A stretch of 24,618 bases of DNA, taken from Minisyncoccota bacterium. Its GTDB lineage: Bacteria; Patescibacteriota; Minisyncoccia; Phycocordibacterales; GCA-2747955. Location: contig CALLVB010000034.1 of assembly GCA_938010795.1 (NCBI GenBank), positions 1 through 24,618 of the forward strand. Direction: 5' to 3'. Under the pieces are notes generated by a model. It was not told the origin of the DNA. It made no database searches and worked only from the letters and a program-made list of their open reading frames with translations. Made by a program: the position numbers and the translations under genes. Positions 6,468-14,191 of this stretch are shown here, piece by piece. Within the stretch, counting starts at the first letter, position 1, and every line of letters begins with the position of its first letter.

Positions 6468-6498
6468 AAGAGCGGCAATTTGGCCGCTCTTTTCTTTT
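6468..6498 (+). terminator. Terminator of the 6049 orphan gene
   Basis: Nine perfect pairs AAGAGCGGC/GCCGCTCTT with loop AATTTG are followed by TTCTTTT. Compared with 4155-4178 a G-C pair has become A-T, keeping the stem. Confidence 0.9.
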
Positions 6499-6530
6499 GA
6501 ATATGTAACATGCAACAAGTAACAACTCCG

Positions 6531-8213
6531 CTAACCTTCTAGGTCAATTACCCGGTACAACTCTTGAAGTGTAGTAACACCCTTAAACATCTTAATTATT
6601 CCATCTTCTTTTAAAGATAAGTTGCCTTTCTCGTGCATTGCTCGTTCAATATCATGTTCTGCGGTTGTTGTCTTTAATAATGCTTCAAGCTCTTCATCCA
6701 TACGAATCATCTCAAATAAACCAAGTCGCCCTTTATATCCAGAATTATTACATTCTGAACAACCCACTGCTTTATATAACACGTCTGTTTGTGGGATATG
6801 CTTTTCTCGCTCAAACATCTTGTCTAATACTCCGATGATTATTTTTTTGTCATAATCCGATAGTCCATTAAATGAAATCTCTTGCTTACAGTGTTTACAT
6901 AAGCGACGCACTAATCGTTGTGCCAAAGCCACGTTGAGAGCAACTGCCATAGTCTCGGGAGATACTCCTAGCTCTACTAGACGAGCAAACGTACCAGCAG
7001 CTGAGTTGGTGTGAATAGTTGAGAGCACTAAGTGACCAGTAAGGGCTGAGTTTGCTGCAATCTTTGCTGTCTCTTCGTCACGAATCTCACCTACCATAAT
7101 TACATCAGGGTCTTGCCGCAGTGCTGCTCTTAGTCCAGACAAGAACGTATAGCCCTTTGCGTGATCAATTTGTGTCTGTGTCACTCCAGGAATGTGATAC
7201 TCAATTGGATTTTCAATGGTAATAATCTTGATTTGCGGGCTTGCAATTCCCTTTAAGAATCCAAAAAGTGTTGTCGATTTACCAGAACCTGTTGGACCTG
7301 TATTTAAAATAAGACCGTTTGGCTTTCCAATCTCATGATTCATCACTTCAAGCATTTCGGATGACATTCCAAGCTCTTCAATTGGCACAGAGATAGCCCG
7401 CGGGTCTAAAATACGCAATACAATAGACTCACCATATGAGTCTGGAAGTGTTGAGGTACGAATTTCAATATCTGTGTCAGACATTTTAATTGAGAATCGA
7501 CCATCTTGTGCATTTTCTCGTACGTTTAGTTTAAGACCAGCGGTGAGTTTAATTCGAGAAAGAATTCTCTGATACGTTGCGAGGTCAAACGATACAATAT
7601 TTGTCAGAATTCCATCTAAACGGTATCTCAGATTTACCTTTTCTTCTTCTGGTTCGATGTGAACATCAGAGGCGCCTAGTGCATACCCTGCATATAAAAT
7701 AAGCTCAATCACTTTTGAAATCCTGTACGCCTCCTTTGATGCAAGTGCCTGAGTGAGCATGTTGTGTGCTGCCTCTAGACTGGTTACACCATTGAGTACG
7801 TCTTCGATATCAGCTGATGAAATATCAATCACTCCTTGTTCTGTCTTTACCGCATATGAAATATCACCATATCGGGACCATGCTTTTTCTAGAGATTTTT
7901 TAGAGGTCATATATACAGAGACTTCATATTTTTTATCCTGGAGTCGCTTTACCTCATCTGCTACTTGAGGAATAAGAGGTGAGACTACCGCTAGTGCTAG
8001 TTTTCTCCCTACTAAGTTGAACCCTGCCATTCTCGCAGACTTTGCTCGGTCTTCTGGAACAAGCTTGAGTGCATCTGTATTGATAGGAACTGTTTGAAGG
8101 TCAACATATCCAACCCCATGTTTTCGGGCAAGCATTTTTACCAACTCCTCTTCTTGGCGTTGTTTCATTTGGCGTACACGCACTAATTGTTTTTCTTCTT
8201 TAAACTGAACCAT
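6531..8213 (-). CDS. pilB: Type IV pilus assembly/secretion ATPase, PilB/GspE family
   Basis: This cytoplasmic hexameric ATPase powers pilin assembly in type IV pili or type II secretion. In the 560-residue protein, residues 1-130 form the N-terminal GspE/PilB domain. SDVHIEP (182-188) opens the ATPase core. Walker A is GPTGSGKST (306-314), Walker B is VIMVGEIRD (371-379) and the histidine-box region is STIHTNS (398-404). A tetracysteine zinc motif (C439, C442, C485, C488) is intact. The family's usual length is kept. The ATG lies 9 bases after TGATAAAAT on the minus strand, with no Shine-Dalgarno sequence. No other pilus gene is in the window; the promoter region is shared with divergent tsaE. 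PilB and GspE cannot be told apart without neighbours. Confidence 0.92.
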   Translation of the reverse strand: MVQFKEEKQLVRVRQMKQRQEEELVKMLARKHGVGYVDLQTVPINTDALKLVPEDRAKSARMAGFNLVGRKLALAVVSPLIPQVADEVKRLQDKKYEVSVYMTSKKSLEKAWSRYGDISYAVKTEQGVIDISSADIEDVLNGVTSLEAAHNMLTQALASKEAYRISKVIELILYAGYALGASDVHIEPEEEKVNLRYRLDGILTNIVSFDLATYQRILSRIKLTAGLKLNVRENAQDGRFSIKMSDTDIEIRTSTLPDSYGESIVLRILDPRAISVPIEELGMSSEMLEVMNHEIGKPNGLILNTGPTGSGKSTTLFGFLKGIASPQIKIITIENPIEYHIPGVTQTQIDHAKGYTFLSGLRAALRQDPDVIMVGEIRDEETAKIAANSALTGHLVLSTIHTNSAAGTFARLVELGVSPETMAVALNVALAQRLVRRLCKHCKQEISFNGLSDYDKKIIIGVLDKMFEREKHIPQTDVLYKAVGCSECNNSGYKGRLGLFEMIRMDEELEALLKTTTAEHDIERAMHEKGNLSLKEDGIIKMFKGVTTLQELYRVIDLEG

Positions 8214-8222
8214 GTTGACCCA

Positions 8223-8231
8223 ATTTTATCA
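8223..8231 (-). promoter_or_regulatory. Extended -10 promoter of pilB
   Basis: On the minus strand TG-A-TAAAAT ends 9 bases before the pilB ATG. It is back to back with the tsaE promoter. Confidence 0.5.
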
Positions 8232-8251
8232 CACCTACTCCCGCTCGTTTT

Positions 8252-8260
8252 TGATACAAT
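8252..8260 (+). promoter_or_regulatory. Extended -10 promoter of tsaE (leaderless)
   Basis: TG-A-TACAAT ends 6 bases before the tsaE ATG at 8267. Confidence 0.6.
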
Positions 8261-8266
8261 TTATAT

Positions 8267-8704
8267 ATGAATAATTTTGATATTACCTCTCTAGAATCTC
8301 TTACGGCATTTGCTGAGCATCTTGTGCAAACGGCTATGCCCCACAAAGATCGTGCGTATGTAATTACCCTGAGTGGGGACTTGGGGGCTGGGAAAACTAC
8401 GCTTACACAAGAGGTGGGTACATTACTCGGGTCTCAAGATTCTATTAACTCTCCCACATATGTCATTGAACAGCGGTATGCTATTAGCAATTCTGATTTT
8501 ACTCAGTTGGTTCATATTGATGCATATCGCTTAGAAGAAAAAGATGACCCTTATAAAATTGGATTGGATCAGACACTGCTGGATCCAACTACATTAGTCA
8601 TTATTGAGTGGCCGGAAAAAATAGAAAACTTTTTAGAGAGTTATAAAAAGGTTGAGGTTGTCCTCAACTTAGATGGTGATGGGAGAAGCGCTATTATTAA
8701 ATAA
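8267..8704 (+). CDS. tsaE: tRNA N6-threonylcarbamoyladenosine biosynthesis ATPase TsaE
   Basis: TsaE is the P-loop ATPase that works with TsaB and TsaD to transfer the threonylcarbamoyl group to A37 of ANN-decoding tRNAs. The 145-residue protein has Walker A GDLGAGKTT (37-45), the family motif SPTYVI (62-67), the HIDAYRL strand (83-89) and the C-terminal IEWPEKI. Length is normal. The ATG directly follows an extended -10 at a 6-base spacing, so the mRNA is probably leaderless. The stop codon overlaps the first bases of its terminator stem. tsaB and tsaD are not in the window. Confidence 0.95.
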   Translation: MNNFDITSLESLTAFAEHLVQTAMPHKDRAYVITLSGDLGAGKTTLTQEVGTLLGSQDSINSPTYVIEQRYAISNSDFTQLVHIDAYRLEEKDDPYKIGLDQTLLDPTTLVIIEWPEKIENFLESYKKVEVVLNLDGDGRSAIIK

Positions 8705-8735
8705 AAGAGCGAGCCTAAGGCTCGCTCTTTTATTT
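8703..8735 (+). terminator. Bidirectional terminator between tsaE and gdh
   Basis: AAAAGAGCGAGCC and GGCTCGCTCTTTT pair perfectly (13 pairs) around a three-base loop. Both strands end in U-runs, so it can stop tsaE on the plus strand and gdh on the minus strand. Confidence 0.9.
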
Positions 8736-8770
8736 GTCTTTCGTTTATTTAGTAGTTTTATGAAACCAAT

Positions 8771-8811
8771 ATGCCCAAACACCACAGTCCGATTTAACTG
8801 TGTTTAGGCAT
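8771..8811 (-). other. RNA hairpin overlapping the gdh stop codon
   Basis: On the minus strand the last codons of gdh (ATGCCTAAA-CACAG) pair with sequence just past the stop: nine pairs including one G-U, a three-base bulge, then five pairs. The G-U pair would be a mismatch on the plus strand, so the structure favours the gdh transcript. No U-run follows; the true terminator is probably 8703-8731. Confidence 0.5.
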
Positions 8812-10020
8812 ACCAATTCGGTCAATAGCAATTTTGTATGCCGCATCCCGCAAACTCACCTCGTGTTCTTGTGATATCTGTTTTGTACGATGATATGAAT
8901 CAGCAATCATCCCTTGTAATTTTTGATTTACCTCTTCTTCTGTCCACCGTTCGTTATGAATATTCTGGAACCACTCAAAATATGAAACAGTAACTCCTCC
9001 GGCATTTGCAAGTAGGTCGGGAATTATTTCTACCCCCCTATCATCAAGAATATGTTCTGCTCCAGTTGTGATCGGTCCGTTCGCAACTTCAATAATTACC
9101 GATGCCTTAACATCTGTTACATTCTCAGTAGTAATGGCATCTCCAAGCGCAGCAGGCACAAGCAAATCTACTTCTAGAGCAAGTAATGCGGCATTAGAAA
9201 TAGGAGACCCTCCATCAAATTTTGAAATAGGATTCCGTTCTGGTTTATGTTTGGCAACAGCGTGTATATCTAATCCCTCTTCGTTATATATTGCACCCCT
9301 AGAGTCTGAAACAGCAACCACCTTGAATCCATCGTTATATAAAAGCTCAGCCAAAATTGATCCTGCATTTCCAAATCCTTGAATTGCGACTGATACCTCT
9401 TGTGGGGCTTGTGCAGCAAACCGCTCTTTCAAGATGAAATACGCCCCCATCGCTGTAGCTGTACCTCTACCTTCAGAGCCTCCTTTTTCTACTGGTTTTC
9501 CTGTAATGATTGCCGGCTCATCTTTACCTGTGATGTGTGCGTATTCATCACGCATCCATCCAATGATCTCTGGGGTTGTGTTCACATCCGGTGCGGGTAC
9601 ATCTTTGTGTGGTCCAAGTACATCAGCAAACGCCCTCATATATAAACGAGAAACTTGCTCAATTTCTGCTGTGGAATATTCTTTTGGATTAAACTGAACT
9701 CCACCTTTTCCTCCACCATACGGCAGATCAAGTAGTGCTGTTTTAAGGGACATAACAAATGCTAATGCAGCTACCTCTGCTGGATCTACTTCTTGGTGAA
9801 ATCTGATCCCCCCTTTCGCTGGTCCCCTCTTAGTTGAGTGTTGGATTCTAAATGCCGTAAGTATTTCTAAGGTTCCATCATCTCGTCTCAGTGGTAACTC
9901 TGCTTGAATTACTCGTTCTGGATTTTCAAGTAATTGACGATCCTCATGACCAATTAATTTCTTTTCTTCTAAGCTCGCTAGTCGCTCTTTACAATCAACG
10001 CACAATGTTTCTGTTTTCAT
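8794..10020 (-). CDS. gdhA: Glu/Leu/Phe/Val-type dehydrogenase (glutamate dehydrogenase)
   Basis: The enzyme interconverts glutamate with 2-oxoglutarate and ammonia using NAD(P), linking carbon and nitrogen metabolism. In the 408-residue protein the family signature LPYGGGKGG (99-107) carries catalytic K105, with substrate-binding K93. Catalytic D145 lies in DVPAPDVNT and the Rossmann motif IQGFGNAGS lies further on. The conserved PAALGDAIT and ANAGGVTVSYFEW stretches follow. The start at 10020 is chosen over an upstream GTG because the TATACT -10 lies between them. The leader of about 25 bases has no Shine-Dalgarno site. The N-terminus carries CVDC (C7, C10), which I do not recognise as usual for the family. 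Cofactor and substrate choice (Glu versus Leu/Val) cannot be fixed by eye. Confidence 0.92.
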   Translation of the reverse strand: MKTETLCVDCKERLASLEEKKLIGHEDRQLLENPERVIQAELPLRRDDGTLEILTAFRIQHSTKRGPAKGGIRFHQEVDPAEVAALAFVMSLKTALLDLPYGGGKGGVQFNPKEYSTAEIEQVSRLYMRAFADVLGPHKDVPAPDVNTTPEIIGWMRDEYAHITGKDEPAIITGKPVEKGGSEGRGTATAMGAYFILKERFAAQAPQEVSVAIQGFGNAGSILAELLYNDGFKVVAVSDSRGAIYNEEGLDIHAVAKHKPERNPISKFDGGSPISNAALLALEVDLLVPAALGDAITTENVTDVKASVIIEVANGPITTGAEHILDDRGVEIIPDLLANAGGVTVSYFEWFQNIHNERWTEEEVNQKLQGMIADSYHRTKQISQEHEVSLRDAAYKIAIDRIGMPKHS

Positions 10021-10050
10021 ATTTATTCTTATTTTCTTAATGTTAAGTCG

Positions 10051-10079
10051 AGTATACACTACTCTTATTTAAATGTAAA
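10051..10079 (-). promoter_or_regulatory. Promoter of gdh
   Basis: On the minus strand TTTACA (10074-10079), a 17-base spacer and TATACT (10051-10056). The -35 is contained in the palindrome at 10073-10092. Confidence 0.65.
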
Positions 10080-10092
10080 GTGTACTTTACAT
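10073..10092. promoter_or_regulatory. Operator-like palindrome between gdh and the 10177 gene
   Basis: Nine-base arms ATGTAAAGT and ACTTTACAT flank a two-base centre (GT). The left arm covers the gdh -35, and the right arm ends 20 bases before the divergent -35, so one regulator could affect both genes. I cannot assign the regulator. Confidence 0.55.
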
Positions 10093-10112
10093 ATTACATA
10101 CTCACCAATATA

Positions 10113-10140
10113 TTGACAAATAGCATTAAAATGATATAAT
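10113..10140 (+). promoter_or_regulatory. Full-consensus sigma70 promoter of the 10177 gene
   Basis: TTGACA (10113-10118), a 16-base spacer and TATAAT (10135-10140) are exact consensus hexamers. AAAGGAGG (10164-10171) lies 5 bases before the ATG, the strongest ribosome site in the window. Confidence 0.8.
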
Positions 10141-10176
10141 TTATATACGCTAACATTTTGTCGAAAGGAGGCTCTC

Positions 10177-10731
10177 ATGTCAGATACGAAGAACAAGCGT
10201 AAAGTCTCTGGTATACAATCAAGAGCACAATGCCCCAAAGCAAAAGCGGCGGCAGATAATAAATTTGCTCTTTTAAAATTGGCAAACGCCGAGCGAGAAG
10301 AAATCTTTCAACGTCTCTTTAGTCTTAAGGAGAAACAAGGGTTGGATGTGTTTTATGAACAATCAACCCCGGAAGAGCGAGGGATATATAGTGAAGAGTT
10401 AGTCCGGGGATGTCTCCTGATTAGCGCTGAGGATGATCCTCGATTTAGTAATATCTTACATGTTTATTGTACTGAAGATTTTTCAAACTCGGACATGGCG
10501 GGTGTAGACCTGTTCATTGTGCTCAAAGACTACCCGTTATGGGTTCCTGTGCAGGTGAAGAGAACCTTTCGTGAATATAAACGCTTCAAAACGAAAAATA
10601 TTCATGCTGGTAAGAACATCACTACTGTTATTGTAAAAGATACGATGGGTGTCAATGAGTTGATCGAGCACATCTACTTCGTAATTGAAAAACGATTTGG
10701 CACTGCCACTCAAAAAATATTTAGCAACTAA
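10177..10731 (+). CDS. PD-(D/E)XK-like protein, possible nuclease
   Basis: The 184-residue protein has a lysine-rich N-terminal tail (about 1-35), a helical stretch (36-55), then a segment that fits the PD-(D/E)XK nuclease core. E73/E74 lie in a helix, D111 is in AGVDLFIV, and after a hairpin Q126-V-K128 is in WVPVQVKRT. The D...QxK spacing is typical of restriction-endonuclease-like enzymes with Q in place of E. The arrangement is seen in the sequence; the fold is inferred. No methylase or partner gene lies next to it, so a restriction-modification role is not supported. It could be a repair or defence nuclease, or an inactive relative. It has a consensus promoter, a strong ribosome site and its own terminator, and is divergent from gdh. 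Confidence 0.65.
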   Translation: MSDTKNKRKVSGIQSRAQCPKAKAAADNKFALLKLANAEREEIFQRLFSLKEKQGLDVFYEQSTPEERGIYSEELVRGCLLISAEDDPRFSNILHVYCTEDFSNSDMAGVDLFIVLKDYPLWVPVQVKRTFREYKRFKTKNIHAGKNITTVIVKDTMGVNELIEHIYFVIEKRFGTATQKIFSN

Positions 10732-10745
10732 TGGTTGCTCAACCT

Positions 10746-10773
10746 TAACCCCATGTATTGGGGTTATTCTTTT
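10746..10773 (+). terminator. Terminator of the 10177 gene
   Basis: TAACCCCA and TGGGGTTA form eight perfect pairs around loop TGTAT, followed by TTCTTTT. The polA -10 starts 15 bases later. Confidence 0.85.
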
Positions 10774-10787
10774 GTCTCGTATCTCGT

Positions 10788-10793
10788 TATAAT
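10788..10793 (+). promoter_or_regulatory. -10 element of polA (leaderless)
   Basis: TATAAT ends 7 bases before the polA ATG at 10801; there is no ribosome site. TTATTC (10764-10769) with an 18-base spacer is a weak -35. Confidence 0.55.
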
Positions 10794-10800
10794 ATATAAC

Positions 10801-13170
10801 ATGAAAAAAATAGTACTCCTCGACTCTCACGCGATTATTCACCGAGCGTATCACGCTATGCCAGAATTCACTGCCCGAGATGGAACACCCACTGGTGGTC
10901 TGTTTGGTGTGTGTTCTATTCTAATCTCAACTATTGCTGAATTGCAGCCTGATTATATTATCGCCACGTATGACCTCCCTGGTGGCACATTCAGGCACGA
11001 AGCATATGACGACTATAAATCTGGTCGAAAAAAATCTGACCCCGAACTAGTAGAACAAATCATTAAGTCACGAGATATCTTTGCTGCCTTTGGGATTCCC
11101 ATTTACGAACTCGCTGGATATGAGGCTGATGATATGCTCGGAACTATTGCTGAGATTTTAAAACAAGACAAAAATAACCAAATCATTATCGCCTCTGGTG
11201 ATCATGACACTATGCAGTTAATCGAAGGAGACCAAGTACAAATCATGACTCCCAAAAAAGGCATGTCTACCACTATGTATAACGAACAAGCGGTGGTTGA
11301 TCGTTATGGGTTTGGCTCTAACTTTATTCCGGATTACAAAGGACTTGCGGGCGATCCATCTGACAACATCAAAGGTATTAAAGGAGTAGGAGCAAAAACA
11401 GCAACAACGCTGATTGTAAATTTTGGGACTCTCGAAGACATGTACGCAGCTTTACATAAAGATGAGTCTAAAGTTCTAGATCTGCCAGGAATTACTCCAA
11501 GAATCTTAGGGCTTCTCAAGGATGGTGAGGAAGATGCACTATTTTCAAAAGAACTCGCAACTATCAAGCGAGATGTAGAACTGGAGTTCTCTCTTCCTGA
11601 ACAAGAATTTAAAGATGGATTAAATTTAGCAACGGTTGGTGAACTATTCCGCCAACTAGAATTCCGAACGATGTTGGATAGGCTCCAAAAAGCCATGGGT
11701 ATCAAATCTGTTGCTGATGAAATCTCTTTGTCTGACCGGTTGGATATTGAAAATGTGTCTGTCGAAGATGCACTGAAATACAAACTTGCTGTGCACCTAC
11801 TGAACCCAACCATAGCTGATCCTACCCTCGATGATATTCTTGCGTTTACCTCAACTGGAGAATTTAATGATGCAACAAAAGAAATTGAGCAAGAAATTAC
11901 AAAGCTTGGACTTGAATATGTGTGGAATGAAATTGAAATTCCACTCGCTCCTCTTGTGGCTCAAATGGACGAACAGGGATTCTTAATTGATAAAAAACTT
12001 TTAGAGAAAAAGTCTAAAGATTTTCACAAGAAGATTGATGTTTTGGAGAAAGAGATTCATAAACTAGCGGGGCAAGAATTTAATATTAAATCTACTAAAC
12101 AACTATCTGTGGTGCTCTTTGAAGACATGGAACTGCCAACCAAAGGAATTAAGAAAACACCAAAAGGTGTTCTCTCAACTAAAGAATCTGAGTTGGAAAA
12201 GATTGCAAGTGAGCACGCAATTATCGGTAAAATTTTAGAATACCGAGAACTCACCAAGCTTACCTCTACATATATCGATAATATTATCCCGATGATTAAT
12301 ACTGGTTCTGGACGATTATATTCTCGGTTCCTGCAAAACGGAACGGTAACAGGGCGCATGTCTTCAAAAGATCCTAACCTACAAAACATTCCAACTGGAG
12401 GTGACTATGGGAAAGAAATCCGAGAAGTATTTATTGCAACCCCTGGAACAAAACTTGTTTCTTGTGATTACTCTCAAGTTGAACTGCGTGCTGCAGCGAT
12501 GCTATCTGGAGATAAAAAATTGGTTGAGGTATTTAACAACAAAGAAGATATTCACTCGCGTGTTGCTCTGGAAATGTTTGGAGAAGAGTCAGCTGATAAC
12601 AGGCGTAAAGCTAAAGTGATCAATTTTGGAATCTTGTACGGAATGGGCGCAAACGCACTGCGAAAAAATCTTGGTGTAGAAACCACCACCCTACAGGAAG
12701 CCCGGTCATATCTTGATATGTACTTTGAACGATTCTCTGGAGTTGCAAAATATATCGAAGAGACAAAGTTGTCTGTAAAAGAAACTGGATACTCTGAGAC
12801 GTTATATGGACGAAAACGATTCTTCCCTAAAATTAACTCAACAGTTCCATTTATTAAAGCAATGGAAGAGCGCATGGCAGTAAACGCACCAATTCAAGGA
12901 ACAGCAACGGCAGACATCATCAAACTTGCGATGATTGACGTTTCAAATTACATCACAGAAAATAAATTAGAAGATCAAATTAAAATCTTGGCTCAAGTTC
13001 ACGACGAGTTAGTCTTTGAAATTAAAGAAGACATAGTTGGTGATCTCGGTCCTAAAATACAAACCGTTATGGAAGCGGTCCTAGACACACACACACCACC
13101 CCAAGAATATTCACCCGTACCTCTCAAGGTTGGATTCTCTGTTGGTAATAACTGGTCAGAATTAAAATAA
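10801..13170 (+). CDS. polA: DNA polymerase I without proofreading domain
   Basis: PolA fills gaps and removes RNA primers during replication and repair. The 789-residue protein starts with the 5'-3' flap exonuclease domain (about 1-290; LLDSHAIIHRAYHAMP, GYEADDMLG, GDPSDNIKGIKGVG). The C-terminal polymerase domain follows: motif A DYSQVELR with D556, motif B (O-helix) RRKAKVINFGILYG from 601, and motif C QVHDELVFE with D735. The linking region (about 300-390) is short and lacks the acidic residues of a 3'-5' exonuclease, so proofreading is probably absent. The start at 10801 is chosen because the protein begins with the canonical KKIVLLDSH and a -10 lies 7 bases upstream; a longer reading from 10735 would include the promoter and terminator. 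Confidence 0.95.
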   Translation: MKKIVLLDSHAIIHRAYHAMPEFTARDGTPTGGLFGVCSILISTIAELQPDYIIATYDLPGGTFRHEAYDDYKSGRKKSDPELVEQIIKSRDIFAAFGIPIYELAGYEADDMLGTIAEILKQDKNNQIIIASGDHDTMQLIEGDQVQIMTPKKGMSTTMYNEQAVVDRYGFGSNFIPDYKGLAGDPSDNIKGIKGVGAKTATTLIVNFGTLEDMYAALHKDESKVLDLPGITPRILGLLKDGEEDALFSKELATIKRDVELEFSLPEQEFKDGLNLATVGELFRQLEFRTMLDRLQKAMGIKSVADEISLSDRLDIENVSVEDALKYKLAVHLLNPTIADPTLDDILAFTSTGEFNDATKEIEQEITKLGLEYVWNEIEIPLAPLVAQMDEQGFLIDKKLLEKKSKDFHKKIDVLEKEIHKLAGQEFNIKSTKQLSVVLFEDMELPTKGIKKTPKGVLSTKESELEKIASEHAIIGKILEYRELTKLTSTYIDNIIPMINTGSGRLYSRFLQNGTVTGRMSSKDPNLQNIPTGGDYGKEIREVFIATPGTKLVSCDYSQVELRAAAMLSGDKKLVEVFNNKEDIHSRVALEMFGEESADNRRKAKVINFGILYGMGANALRKNLGVETTTLQEARSYLDMYFERFSGVAKYIEETKLSVKETGYSETLYGRKRFFPKINSTVPFIKAMEERMAVNAPIQGTATADIIKLAMIDVSNYITENKLEDQIKILAQVHDELVFEIKEDIVGDLGPKIQTVMEAVLDTHTPPQEYSPVPLKVGFSVGNNWSELK

Positions 13171-13220
13171 ATTAACCATTCACTATCTCTTATTAAGAGT
13201 AATCTCTTCATAAAAAATGT

Positions 13221-13229
13221 TGTTATACT
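13221..13229 (+). promoter_or_regulatory. Extended -10 promoter of the PIN gene (leaderless)
   Basis: TG-T-TATACT ends 9 bases before the ATG at 13239. Upstream, a small CTCTT/AAGAG dyad is too weak to call a polA terminator. Confidence 0.5.
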
Positions 13230-13238
13230 AAATAGCAC

Positions 13239-14159
13239 ATGGCACAGAAAAAACGGAAGAAGCGCGGAATATTAATGTTTGTAGATACAAATATTTTTTT
13301 AGATTTTTATAGGATTCAAAAATCTGATGTATCGCTCAACTATCTTAAAAAATTAGACACCTTAAAAGAAAAATTAATCCTGACAGAACAAGTCGAGATG
13401 GAATATAAAAAAAACCGACAAGGTGTTATCTTGGAAATGGCTAAAGAAATGACTTTTTCTGACTCGTCTGGTTTGCCTGAGATATTTTCAGACAAGCTCT
13501 TTGCAAAAAAAGAAAAGGCTATAAAAAAAGACTCTAAACAACAAAAAAAGAAATTCCAAGATCAAATTAAAAAAATTCTTGACCACCCAACCAAGAATGA
13601 TCCTGTTTTCATTTCCTTAGAAAAAATTTTTTCTTCTAAGTCAACTTATAATCTTGGAAGAAAACACGAAGGTCGATCTGAAATAAGAAAATTAGCAATA
13701 AAAAGATTCTTGTTAGGTTATCCACCGAGAAAAAAAGAGGATAATTCTATCGGAGACGCTATTAATTGGGAGTGGGTGATTAGGTGTGCAAAGTTATCAA
13801 AATGCGACATTATTGTCGTGACTCGTGATGGAGATTTTGGAAAAACAGATAATAAAAAATCATATCTGAACGACTGGTTAAAAACAGAATTTAAAGAACG
13901 AGTTGGAGTGCGAAGAAAAATCCATTTAACACAAAGTCTTTCTGAGGCTTTTAAACTAATGGATATCAAGGTTACAAAACAAATGGTTGAAGAAGAAAGA
14001 GAAATAATTGATTCTTCACTAAACTCTTATCACCTTAAAAAAATAAGAGAGCTTCACGACCAATTAAATAACGAAATTAACCTTAGAGAAGGGAGCAAGA
14101 TTCAAAAACAAGAAAAATATATCTTGGATATTTTTAATAATTTTCACAAATTGTTCTAA
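13239..14159 (+). CDS. PIN-like domain ribonuclease (DUF4935/PIN_12 type)
   Basis: The 306-residue protein keeps the acidic residues of PIN-fold nucleases: D16 in FVDTNIFLDF, E53 in the QVEMEY helix, D173 in SIGDAINWE and D197/D199 in VTRDGDFG. The layout, with a long lysine-rich helical insertion (about 60-135) and the GYPPRK...IGDAINWE signature, matches the large stand-alone PIN-like proteins (DUF4935) found in many genomes and sometimes linked to phage defence. That role is inferred; no antitoxin gene is adjacent. The C-terminal 60 residues are helical and may be a coiled coil. It is AT- and lysine-rich compared with polA. The first ATG is chosen because an extended -10 lies 9 bases upstream. 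A second in-frame ATG at residue 13 (MFVDTN) is an alternative. Confidence 0.8.
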   Translation: MAQKKRKKRGILMFVDTNIFLDFYRIQKSDVSLNYLKKLDTLKEKLILTEQVEMEYKKNRQGVILEMAKEMTFSDSSGLPEIFSDKLFAKKEKAIKKDSKQQKKKFQDQIKKILDHPTKNDPVFISLEKIFSSKSTYNLGRKHEGRSEIRKLAIKRFLLGYPPRKKEDNSIGDAINWEWVIRCAKLSKCDIIVVTRDGDFGKTDNKKSYLNDWLKTEFKERVGVRRKIHLTQSLSEAFKLMDIKVTKQMVEEEREIIDSSLNSYHLKKIRELHDQLNNEINLREGSKIQKQEKYILDIFNNFHKLF

Positions 14160-14176
14160 AAATAAAAGTTTAGTTT

Positions 14177-14185
14177 TGTTAAAAT
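14177..14185 (+). promoter_or_regulatory. Extended -10 promoter of the holA-like gene (leaderless)
   Basis: TG-T-TAAAAT ends 6 bases before the ATG at 14192. Confidence 0.5.
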
Positions 14186-14191
14186 GAAAGA

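Noticed and set aside
10735..10800. Upstream start for polA
   Set aside because: It would include the previous gene's terminator and the polA -10; the canonical PolA N-terminus begins at 10801.
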